From Oikopleura dioica (lineage: Eukaryota > Chordata > Appendicularia > Copelata > Oikopleuridae), in the NCBI GenBank assembly GCA_907165135.1, contig OU015566.1, positions 2,606,501 through 2,670,500 on the forward strand: 64,000 bases of DNA. The letters are read 5' to 3'. The position numbers and the translations under genes were made by a program. Position 1 is the first letter of the stretch; every line of letters begins with the position of its first letter. This document shows positions 21,608-30,987 of the stretch, one piece after another. The notes under the pieces are model-generated. The model was not told the origin of the DNA. It searched no databases and saw nothing but the letters and a program-made list of their open reading frames with translations.

Positions 21608-22226
21608 ATGCTGGCTCGTGCTTCAAAACAGCTTCTTAGGACGAGAATAAGCTCGAATTATGTTCTCGCTCGAGTCGTTGATGGAGAACTTCAGGAAGCA
21701 AAGATTGATTTGACCAAGACTTCATCAACAAAAGATACTCGGGAGAGCTACGGATTCCAGGGCTCCATTTGGGCAGAAGTGAACGTCAATAACTCTGAAA
21801 TGTTCGCTCAAGTTGGCGAAGTCTTCTCAAAAGAAGCTAGTGGCCGGTTAGGTAAATAGACAACTTTTATGGACTGAACCCGACACAAATGTTGTTTTCA
21901 GGCAAAATTGTGTCAGACAAAAACGGAGAAAGCTGTATTCATCCCCTTGACGTCCCTATTGAAGAGCAAAAAGTGATAGAATTCGACTTGGCCGATGTTA
22001 ACGAAGAGCAACTTGTTCGAACTAAAAACACTCGCTACCAATTCGACACTGTCAAGGACCAGGATGGATTTATCAGAGCCGTTAATATTCATCGACTACG
22101 TAGGAGAATCATTTTTCTTCTCTTTCATCATCACTTTTTCTAGCGAAATCGCAGCTCAAGAAGTTAAACGCGGCTTGGGACGAAACTCAGGAAGAAAATC
22201 TAATTTCTTTGTACAGTTATTCTTAA
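21608..22226 (+). CDS. short protein, possible mitochondrial OB-fold family (copy 3)
   Basis: Three exons (21608-21850, 21901-22097, 22144-22226). MLARASKQLLRTRISSNYVL is presequence-like. VDGELQEAKIDLTKTSST parallels the NGEIVEAKL stretch of copy 2. Later parts include ESYGFQGSIWAEVNVNNSEM, GESCIHPLDVPIEEQKVIEF and RYQFDTVKDQDGFIRAVNI. The C-terminal helix PKSQLKKLNAAWDETQEENL is unique to this copy. AATAAA lies near 22237 and overlaps the 3' end of the convergent minus-strand gene. Function unknown. Confidence 0.65.
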
Positions 22227-22259
22227 CTTTTATTAAAATAAAGAGCTCAAATGAACAAA

Positions 22260-23261
22260 TCATGGCGCGATGACGAAAGTCGAGCAGCATTGGGAAAACA
22301 AAAAGGGCTTCCATGAATTCACCTGTCTCGATCGCAAGTTGTCCCTGTCCCAGTGATAGAAGTACTGAAAGTTGCAGATGAACAAGGAAAAACCTTTAGA
22401 CTCTAAAGTTAAGAGGGAGTACCTTCAGATCAAGAGCGTCAGCTTCGTTGTCAGGAGAAGTGTAGATAGTGAATCCAACACGGTTGAAAATTTGTTCGGG
22501 AGAATCCGTCATGAACCTTTTTAGATGTTTTGTAAAACAAATCTATTTCAAGAAATCAAGGAAACAAAACGCTCCTTTCATCGCACCAGGTGATAGCAAT
22601 ATGCACATTTTCTGACCTTCGCAAAGTTACTTTCCGTCTTATCTAATTGTTCCTTACCCTCCTTTACTAGCCATTTGTGTGCCTAAATCGCCAACCCAAG
22701 CGTCTCTCAAAAGGTCTGCCTTGCCACAAGCTACGTTTTTCGTTAACCGGGCGATGTCGACTTCCTCTGATCTTGGGGTGAAATCGAATTCGGGATCAGA
22801 ATGAGAAATATTCCACTTTGTATGAATGAACTTTGGCCTTCTTCTTGTGCTGATTCCAAGTGAGACCTTTTTTTGTTAAAGAAAATTGTTGAATATTTTC
22901 TCACCTCGATTCCGTACATAACCCGATCAGGCAAAACCGATACCGCTTTCGCCAAAATCAAGCTTGAATCCGGCGAGCAAGGATACCCCAAATCCGCTGA
23001 ATCCTGACAATACAGGGCTCTGAACACTTCGCCGACGGAATTCATCTGCTCATCACTCTCTTTTCCTTCAAAAGCCAGGCAGAAATACGCTTTATTCTTT
23101 GCGTCAGCCAAGAAAGCGGGAAAAAACTCGTCGTTCATGGTTTGACAAGCGGCTGGTAGGGTTTCCGCGCGGCGAAGAACCCAGTCGCCGAATTCTTTAA
23201 AGTTTTCTCGCCAGTCTGCGTTAACAGAAGCAGAACAAAAAAGAAGTATTTTGAAAATCAT
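22260..23261 (-). CDS. uncharacterised secreted protein
   Basis: On the minus strand from 23261: signal peptide MIFKILLFCSASVNA, then an extracellular region with several Cys (AACQTMNDEFFPAFLADAKN, LYCQDSADLGYPC). Five exons join in frame. Intron 22867-22904 leads into VSLGISTRRRPKFIHTKWNI; a 41-nt intron after MASKGG leads into SENVHIAITWCDERSVL; then FMTDSPEQIFNRVGFTIYTS; and an intron at 22365-22422 leads to the final YFYHWDRDNLRSRQ exon. The beta-strand pattern of the middle part supports joining these exons rather than calling a separate small gene at 22512. About 290 residues; no known family. Confidence 0.55.
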
Positions 23262-23341
23262 GTTTATTCAATTCATTAGTTCGTGAACACAGTTTTAGTT
23301 TGATGAACAGTTGGGAGATTTCTCATCATAAACGAGTAACT

Positions 23342-23640
23342 TCAGACTCCAAAGAATCCACCAAGCATCTTTAAGAAAAAAACGATTATTATCTAGTAGA
23401 CTCCGATATTCCCATGTAACATGGGCCATGTTACATGGGCCATGTAGTTTAACATAGCTCTAGCTTTACCTGGTAATACTTCGTTGGATCAGTTTCAAGC
23501 AGATTTCCCTGCTCATCCCTACTCATCTCTTCCAGTATCATTTCATCCATCGCCATTTCCGCTGATGTCGGCGGAGGGAGAGGAAGATAGTTTGCAACCA
23601 CTACAACTTGTATCGTCGAAAACAGGAAAAGACCTCTCAT
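23342..23640 (-). CDS. 65-residue secreted peptide precursor
   Basis: Exon 1 from 23640 encodes a signal peptide (MRGLFLFSTIQVVVVA) and an acidic, Met-rich peptide (SAEMAMDEMILEEMSRDEQG ... DPTKYYQ). A GT-AG intron leads to a last exon MLGGFFGV-stop ending at 23342. There are no cysteines or dibasic sites. The intron contains a tandem palindrome of CATGTAACATGGGC type (23412-23450). A small secreted peptide of unknown role. Confidence 0.5.
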
Positions 23641-24075
23641 AATCTTCGATTCGTGTTCTTTGAAAACTTTAGCTTCCAGGCGGCTTATATAGTCCCCTGA
23701 TTCCTGTTTTCCGCATTCGAGTGCTTGTTTGAAAGCGTTTAGAATGTACTTGTAGCGATTTATATTTAATAACTAGCAGGGAAATTAAGCAAGCGCGAAC
23801 TGGAATACGGTACTTCGTCTTTGAGCCACCCTTGGAGAAGCTTGCATCTGTGTTCAAGACCCTGTGTAGAAAACCTGAGTCGGCGTTTCTTGCAAATTTT
23901 TGGGATGAAAGTGAATCGAAGGGAAAAAGTTTATTTATAATCAAATTTATGAATACAAAGAATTGGTGCTTGGAAAAAGAAAACAAGAAGTATTTGTTTA
24001 CGTATGAGAACATGTAGTTTTTTTATGGCAGTTAGGTCAGCAGTAAGTTATTAAATATTCTAGCGACCATTTTCA
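23641..24075. other. intergenic, no gene recognised
   Basis: Open frames on both strands here (23669-24013 minus, 23832-24017 plus) cross a copy of the AAAACCTGAGTC repeat core and look like chance. The stretch contains the 5' flank of the small peptide gene and the 3' flank of the nuclear receptor gene. Confidence 0.4.
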
Positions 24076-25602
24076 TCAGGGCGAGGAGGCGATACTTCCG
24101 GATAGAGATGAATCACTGTTGCTTGAATTCTCTTGGTCGAGTTTGAAGCTTTGATGGAGTAGTCGAATCTTTAGTTGGCGCAAATTCGTGATGACGGAAA
24201 TCAAAGTCTAACGAAAAATAATCAAATTGTCGGAAAAAAAGAAATTACCGGAATGAGTTGAGAGCGAATTCTTGCGTTTTTCTTGCATTTGAAAAAGTTT
24301 TCAAAAGCAACTGCTAGTTGATGTTGAATTTCTTCGACTGTTTCGGACTCGACAAGATCTCGCCTGTCATCGGAAAATAAGCTAAAAAGAAGCTAGAGGA
24401 AGAAAACTGTTGAAAATTCTTACCAGAGAGCGAATAAAAGCGCGGTTTCTTCCTTTCGAAGTTGAAGTCGAAAAAGTTTCTGGTGTAAATTGAGGTAGCT
24501 GTCGATGATCTCCTGAATTTAAAAATATAAACAGCCCCCTAATCGGCTGCTTTTCAACTTACAGGCGTCAAGATATAATCTGCCTTGAGCTTGAATTTTT
24601 TGTCCATGAACAAAAACGACTCATCTGCTGCATTGAATCTCGTATTCATCTAAAAACGAACATTATTTCTTAAAAAAACGGCGGCAAACCTTGAGAATAA
24701 AAATCTCGAGAAGACAGCCTCGTAGAAGAATATGCTGATCGACTTGGTGTACTTTTTCCAAGCTTTGAATTCGTGTCTAGCAGACAAAATTAAACCTCAA
24801 GAACTGAAAAAATTCCTTACCGAGAAGTCGATTATTTGCAAATAATCCTCGAGAAGCGCGCTTTTCAATCCATTATATTGCGAATTGAGAACTTGAAAAT
24901 TTCAATAATTTTGAAGATACGAATCTATCTCTTACGGGAGCCGATTTCTTCGTCCACTAAAGAGATTCTAGCATCAGCAATTCTTCCATTATTCGTGGCG
25001 ATTTTGATGACCGACCGGTGCTTTGGAGGAGTAGGCAGGAGACGGAAAAGGATTTGGTTCATCGAGTTGTCTTCTATCAGACAATCGGAAGCCTAAAATT
25101 TTCCCTAATGAGAACAGAAGAAAAAACTTACCCATGGGAATTTTTCAAGGCTTTGCTGTCTCCTGATGATTCGAAATTTATGCGGCAAAACGGGTAAATG
25201 GACGAATGCATCCAAGTAAGCTCCAACAACTGAGCTGACCAAATCCAATTCGTCCTTTTCTAGCGCTGGCTGGCTAAGCACTGCCCGTCGAAGTTTATTC
25301 TTCTCGATCACTTTTCGTTTTTCCTTGATTTCGTTGTCGCTCATGATGCATTCTCGCTTCATGCCAACTGCGAGACACTTTTCCCAGCGACAGTACGAGC
25401 AGGATCGTCGATTGACCCTGCTGATTTCGCAGTTTTTCGCAAAAGCACAAGCGAACCGCTTGCCTCCTTTGACCGATCGCCGGAAGAATCCCTTGCATCC
25501 TTCGCAAGTCATTGCATTGAAGTGGTATCCAGTTGCTTTGTCGCCGCAAACTCGACACATTTTCCATTCGGAATCGGGGATTTCCGATTCTTGGATTTTC
25601 AC
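24076..25602 (-). CDS. nuclear receptor, VDR/PXR-like (NR1I type)
   Basis: The DNA-binding domain starts near residue 16: CRVCGDKATGYHFNAMTCEG, CKGFFRRSVK, CAFAKNCEISRVNRRSC, CRWEKCLAVGMKRECIM. This gives eight zinc-binding Cys, with P-box CEGCKGFF and the HFNAMTCEGC wording typical of the vitamin D receptor/PXR group. A long hinge and a ligand-binding domain follow across about eight exons with 40-55-nt introns ([95 protein letters not shown]). After helix 10/11 the protein ends in a Ser-rich tail (SSLSGSIASSP) with no AF-2 activation helix. It should be a nuclear, ligand-regulated or constitutive transcription factor. Confidence 0.9.
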
Positions 25603-26199
25603 ATGATTTTTTGTCGTTGCACTAAAAACTCTTTTTGATTTCCTTTTTCATAAAAAAATTTTTCATAAAGAATTTTTTTGAATAAATTTGGATTACATCA
25701 GAATGCTACTGGATCGATAATTCGCTGACGACATCGTGTCTCCTTTTTTCAGCGTATCTGGGTCAACAAATAATGCCCAGGTCACCTCGTGTCTATTTTT
25801 TGGCCCGGGTGACGATTTATTCCGCGACCTTGGATGATCTTTACCGCGAACGAAATCGATTTGGCTGTTTTTCGTGCTTTTTTCAAAGAATATACCGCCG
25901 TTTCATTTTGAGTGTGTGCACTCTCTTTTTGGTGACAAAAATCAAGCCTTTTCTGTCACGAAAAAAGTGAACTCTTTTTTCTTGCACCTCTTTTAACTTT
26001 CCGCGTCACCTCAGAAAATCGACGGCGTCGGCGTTGCACAAGTTCCCAGGCCACGAGCGCGTACCTCGAGCCTTTTCATCCGGCGGCAATGTTAATCCCT
26101 CTTTCACGGATCGTGATTTAACTCCAGCATAAAATCTTATTTTATGAATATTTTGAAAGTAAAAATACCATCATATTAATCAGCGTGATTCCAGCATTC
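25603..26199. other. intergenic; upstream region of the nuclear receptor gene
   Basis: No gene seen. A small plus-strand frame at 25773-25970 has no supporting features. This region probably holds the receptor promoter and the 3' UTR of the microgene at 26200. Confidence 0.4.
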
Positions 26200-26491
26200 T
26201 TATGGTACCAAAAACTTGATATCGATCTTTTGGAGTAAAACTGGGGCATGATCTCCCGCCGCGAATGTAGCTAAAACCGTCCGGAAATAGCTAATTTTAT
26301 CAAGATAAACAGCTATGGATCGAACCTTGGTGGTTTCCTTGCACATAAATACTCCACGAGAAGTCCATTCTTGTCCGGAAGTCAAAAAACTGTAATTTTT
26401 AAAAGTTAATTTGGAATTTTAACCTAAAAAGAGAGCTCAAAGAAAATAAAGAGAGTTGAGAAGAAGATGCTGCTCGACGAGATTCCTCCAT
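26200..26491 (-). CDS. 85-residue protein, two exons
   Basis: Exon 1 from 26491 encodes MEESRRAASSSQLSLFSLSS and LF. A 34-nt intron (26390-26423) joins in frame to SFLTSGQEWTSRGVFMC, TTKVRSIAVYLDKISYFRTV, LATFAAGDHAPVLLQKIDI and KFLVP-stop. The second exon has alternating beta-strand character. The family is unknown. Its ATG lies 40 bp from the ATG of the divergent transposase gene. Confidence 0.5.
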
Positions 26492-26531
26492 GAGTAAGTT
26501 TTAGAAGACAATCAGGAAAGGAAAACCAAAG

Positions 26532-28274
26532 ATGAAAGGAGGAACTAAAATTTCTGCGAATGCCAGACAGAATTATAAAAGAAAATTAGATAAAATTCAT
26601 AAACTAATGAAAGAAGCCGTCGAAATCGACGGTTATGAAGACCGAATTCTCTCTTTAACCGTTGTTTCTTGTTCGCTTGAAAATCGTGGCTCTGAAGCGA
26701 GAGAAATCATCGCTCAGGGAAAAAACGCGTTTGAAGCTAGAGCCTCCAAGAAAAGAAAAGCAGAGGCACTTTTGCTTGACGAAACAGTCAATGCCCAAGA
26801 ATTAAATCAAACAGTAGCTGAACTTCCACCAGATTCAGAAGAAGAGTATTTCTGGCTCGATCCAAAATTACAAGCAAGAGCAGACGCGCTAGACCCTTTT
26901 GAAATTCCACCTCTCCCACAATTAAACACCCGAGCCGATTTTGCCGAGCTGCACACGACCGAAATGGGTCAAATTCAAAGAGAAGCCCTCTTCGATAATT
27001 TAGATAAATATAAAAAGTATGGACCAGCCATGTTTGAAGAACATGCTAATAAAAAGTTACGCTTACTTTACAGAAAGCATGAAATGTTTTCTGGGCAAGT
27101 TAAAGATCATTGTTTCGTTATCCGAAGCTCTAACAGGCAAATCTGGTGGCTTTCAAAAAGGGATAGACCAAAACTCGAATCTGTTTTTAACAAAAAAACC
27201 AAGCTAGAGCGAGCTATCCCAGATGACCCATCGCTTTTAGAACTCGTAACAAATGTCGAAAACGATCTCATTGCGCAAAGAGCGACAAGTTACAGGCAAA
27301 GTTCTAGCCTTAAATTAGCCCTTTCGAGACAGGGAGTTGATTATGATGACACTTCTCTATACAATAAAGTTTATCGAATCCTCCTTCAGAGCAAATGGAC
27401 ATGCGGCAATCTTGAGCCTGTCAAGCCATGCGTACCGGAGTCAACTCGAGTTGAACGTTTAAATTTCGCCCACTGGGTCCGGGAAAAATACTCAAAAGAC
27501 AGAAATTTTCATGATAAAATAATCCATTCTGATGAATGTAGCGTTATGTTAAATTGCACTAATGATCAAAATTTCAAAGCCTGGCGTCAGAAGGGCGAAA
27601 TATTAGCTCCTAGCGAGTTTAAAGTAAAGCGCTCTGCAACAATAATGGTCTGGGCGGCGGTGTCGATAAATTATAAATCAGAATTAATTTTTTTCTTAGA
27701 AGAATCGAAAAGAACATTAAAGGGCGTTGAAAAAACAATTTACAAAAGCCTTACATGTGGGTCAACGGAATACAAAAACATCGTTTTGGAGCCCTTTTTT
27801 CGAGATTTAGAGGCTAAAGGAATGATTAAAAATAACAAATTAGACGGAAAATTTTACGCTCAAGACGGGGCCCCATCACACACGGCTTCATCAACTCTGG
27901 ATTTTATTGATGATAAGATCGGCCTTGAAAATTGTATCACGAAAACAAAAGCTTATAAAAAACGACCAGACTTGGCGGAAAAAGCAGCGACAGTGTGGCC
28001 AGCTTCAAGTCCAGATATTAATCCTATGGATTATTCAATTTGGAATACACTTAAGCGAAAAGCAAAAATGATTCTTGGATCTCAAGGATATTTTAAAAGC
28101 CTAGAAGAAGCTAAAACGATTCTTGCTCAGGCGTGGAATGAAATTCCACAGGAGCAGATTGATAGAGTCTGCGCCGGTTTTGAGCGGCGGTGTGAGGATA
28201 TCATCCGCGGTGATGGCCATTTTCGTGAGGGAACTCCTCTTAATCGAGGCGCCTATGGAAGTCAGCAAAAGTAA
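26532..28274 (+). CDS. mariner/IS630-type DDD transposase, intronless
   Basis: A single 580-residue frame. The N-terminal 250 residues are helical and charged and probably bind DNA. The DDE/D catalytic core shows HSDECSV (first Asp), TIMVWAAVSINYKSELIFFL, FYAQDGAPSHTAS (second Asp) and WPASSPDINPMDYSIWNTLK (third Asp in NPMDY). Between the second and third Asp I count 54 residues, longer than the 34-41 usual in Tc1/mariner enzymes, because of an insert around KTKAYKKRPDLAEKAAT. The frame is unbroken, so it could be recently active or domesticated. No terminal inverted repeats were found close to the frame. An array of GC hairpins starts just after the stop. Confidence 0.85.
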   Translation: MKGGTKISANARQNYKRKLDKIHKLMKEAVEIDGYEDRILSLTVVSCSLENRGSEAREIIAQGKNAFEARASKKRKAEALLLDETVNAQELNQTVAELPPDSEEEYFWLDPKLQARADALDPFEIPPLPQLNTRADFAELHTTEMGQIQREALFDNLDKYKKYGPAMFEEHANKKLRLLYRKHEMFSGQVKDHCFVIRSSNRQIWWLSKRDRPKLESVFNKKTKLERAIPDDPSLLELVTNVENDLIAQRATSYRQSSSLKLALSRQGVDYDDTSLYNKVYRILLQSKWTCGNLEPVKPCVPESTRVERLNFAHWVREKYSKDRNFHDKIIHSDECSVMLNCTNDQNFKAWRQKGEILAPSEFKVKRSATIMVWAAVSINYKSELIFFLEESKRTLKGVEKTIYKSLTCGSTEYKNIVLEPFFRDLEAKGMIKNNKLDGKFYAQDGAPSHTASSTLDFIDDKIGLENCITKTKAYKKRPDLAEKAATVWPASSPDINPMDYSIWNTLKRKAKMILGSQGYFKSLEEAKTILAQAWNEIPQEQIDRVCAGFERRCEDIIRGDGHFREGTPLNRGAYGSQQK

Positions 28275-28752
28275 AAAGCCGCGGTGCGGCTTTTATTTTG
28301 GAAAAATTTTAGACAAATCAGATTTTAGAAAAAAAAATCGACCTAGTCTGTAAAAAGATTTTTTCTACCGCCGCCCATATTTTGCCCCTTTAAAAAAAAA
28401 GCCGCGGCGAGGCTTTTAATTTTACTGGTCATTGGCCCGCTTTTTAAAAAAAGGCTCTGCGATACTGCCGCAGCGTCTTTTCCAGGGGTTTTTTATTGCA
28501 GTTTTTTTTCGCCCCTTTAAAAAGAAGCCGCGGCGCGGCTTTTAATTTTTTCGCCCCTGGTCCTCTTATTTAAAAAAAATTCTCTGCGATACTGCCGCAG
28601 CGTCTTTTCCCTCCGGGGTTTTTTATGGCAGTTTTTTTTTGTCCCTTGAAAAAGCCGCGCTGCGGCTTTCAACTTTTTTTTCAAAAATCGACTTTTTCCC
28701 CCATCCGCGTTCTCTTCGGCTTCGATTTCAAAAAAGCCGCGTAGCGGCTTTT
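28274..28752. repeat. array of GCCGC/GCGGC hairpins with a tandem unit of about 125 bp
   Basis: Five A-tract/GC-stem/T-tract hairpins of the form AAAAGCCGCGG(N)GCGGCTTTT lie at about 28274-28294, 28396-28418, 28524-28543, 28651-28669 and 28732-28752. Between them are two copies of a unit of about 125 bp containing CTGCGATACTGCCGCAGCGTC, itself a stem. The hairpins look like intrinsic terminators, but in a eukaryotic context they are better seen as repeats attached to the transposase locus. Confidence 0.75.
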
Positions 28753-30987
28753 CATTTTAGCTCTTCAGAACCTGACTCAGGTTTTCAACACAAGTTGCCG
28801 AGCCCAGCTAGCCGCCGTCTTCAGGTAAGGAAAATAAATTAAAACTGTTAAAAATTATTCAAGGAATAAAGCAGAGTTCGAAATCTGGCGAAAAATCTCT
28901 GCCCCTGCTGTTTCCTTGCTCCTCTGTGTCTCCATTTTACTGCTTATTCTAATCTAACTGTTTCGAATAAAAATAAAAAGAATTTTACAGAAAAATGTCT
29001 CTGGGTTGTCAAGGGAAGTCTCAGAAGCGAATGATTTTTCAAAACATAAAGCCGGCCCATCTAGAAAAATTTTCAATAACAACGTCTAGAAAATCCAGGC
29101 GCCCGCCGCTTTGCATTCGAAACAATTTTTGATTCTCATCGCTCGTAAAAAATTATCGAAATTACACGATGATTGGTATTAAAATATTGGTTGTTTTATG
29201 GAAAGAACGATTCCACAAATTATTTTCTGTAATTATTTAATTCTCAGGAAACAAATTTTTGGGTAATTATTCAGCTGTGAAATGTGACCGGGGGATTCTT
29301 TGAAGGGATTAGCGCCCGACGCCGGAGCCACTTTCCGCCCTGGGCGAGAGTTGGAAAAGTCCAAAAGCGAAATTTCTCCTGGGCCTTGCGCCCGAGCGCC
29401 CTCCCCCATGTGCACACACTCGAAATGAAACGGCGGTATGAACTTTGGAAGACATCGATAATTTTTTATTTCGGGTTCACAAGAATAACTTATTGCTTAT
29501 TTACAAATGACTTTGAAAGATTGAAAAATTTAAGGGTAAAAATATCGAAAATGACGATTCTTTAGTAGATTTTTCTCCGAAATTTAGTTGAAATTTATTG
29601 ATAAAAACACGGCTGAACATCAAAAGAAATCTCTTTCCATGAAAATCTCGGATTCCTGCGTCTAACCCTAAATTTTTAATTTCTTGAAGAAGCACGATCT
29701 GATTATGAACATTTTTGTCAATAAAATGACTTGAAATAACTTGAAAAAGTTACGAGTTCAAAAATGAACTCTTTTCTTTTCTCTTTCTCTTTGTCCCACT
29801 TTTTTCATACCTTTCATTTTCCATTTTTTCACCGTTTTTTCGATTTTTCGGATTTTAAATTTTTCGATTTTCTTGAAAAAGTTCAAATTTGTGAAATGAA
29901 GTGCTTGTTTGAAAAGGTCTGGGGCCTTTGAATATCATCGGGACGGGCTGCTCTCCTTTCTGGCTGTCTATATTTTTGCTGTCTATTTTTTCTACCGTTC
30001 AATTTCGACTCGAATCTGCCTCGATTTGACCCCCTTTTCGGCCCAACAAAAGGTCAAAATGATGTTTTGAGTCGAAAAGGGCCGTTTGAACTTTTAAAAC
30101 TTTCAAATTTCTTGAAATAAAAGGCGAAAAAAAGATAAAATTCGAACGAGCTTGAACTTTTGAATCGCCAGAGGGGCGCTTGGACTAGTTACGTAACTTC
30201 TTTCCGCGGAGTTGTTAAAATTGAGCCTCGGCGATTTTGAAAAGAGCTCAACTTGAATGACATCGTAGTGAATTCAAGTAACTCGTGTTAAATGAGCACC
30301 AAATGAGTCATTATTTTGACGCTAGAACTGCGCGAAATAACGTTATTTCTGTGGAAACCTGACATTTTTAAGGTCGTCAACAGCGATTTAGGCAGTGACT
30401 AAATAATAAGCGATATGATCCATATCATATGGACACCCTTAATTTAGAAACTATCGTTAATAATAAAGAAGCTGAAATCTTTTACTGCAAGTCAAGTTTA
30501 AAGTAAAAATGCTAAGCTAGAATTAAAATTAATTATAAATATGAAGCCTTTTCGAAAAAAAAAACGATTTTTCTTTTCAAAATTATGGGAGAAAAGCTGC
30601 TGAGAAAAATTGAACTTTCTCTTAGGGGCAAAAAAGAGGCGTCACAATAAGGATATCAGACAATTAAATAGGGTGTCCGTATTGTGCGAACTAAGTATTT
30701 CTTGAGTTTCAGTCTATAAGACCTCGTTCGCCTCGACGCGTACACTGGCGATCGATCCGATTGTTTTCTTATCCTTTCCAAAAAACAATCTAGTAGACAT
30801 TCGCCTTGAATCTAGACAGTTATGCAATAATTCTATCGTTTTTCAGACTTCGAAACCGTTGACCGCTGACCTAGAAATTAAAACATTACCACATCAATAT
30901 TCAATTTTCTCTGGCAAGCATATTTTCTTGTTAATTTTTTGATCAAATCTGAGTTCAAAATATAACACCGTATGAATTTTCTCTGTA
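28753..30987. other. gene-poor stretch, 2.2 kb
   Basis: No supported exon, transposon end or RNA gene. It begins with a copy of the CCTGACTCAGGTTTT core (28771) and includes T-rich tracts around 29.77-29.87 kb. This is the longest empty stretch in the window; it could hold regulatory sequence or decayed repeats. Confidence 0.45.

Noticed and set aside
22260-22512. Separate small gene starting MTDSPEQIF on the minus strand
   Set aside because: Two further 41-50-nt introns link it in frame to the upstream secreted-protein exons, giving a more coherent protein; it is treated as the 3' part of that gene.
23669-24013. Minus-strand frame of 114 codons
   Set aside because: No domain, no splice context, overlaps a dispersed repeat core, and there is a competing plus-strand frame.
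28274-28752. Hairpin array considered as a CRISPR array or as bacterial terminators
   Set aside because: The repeats are irregular with no uniform spacers or cas genes, and the context is a spliced eukaryotic genome.
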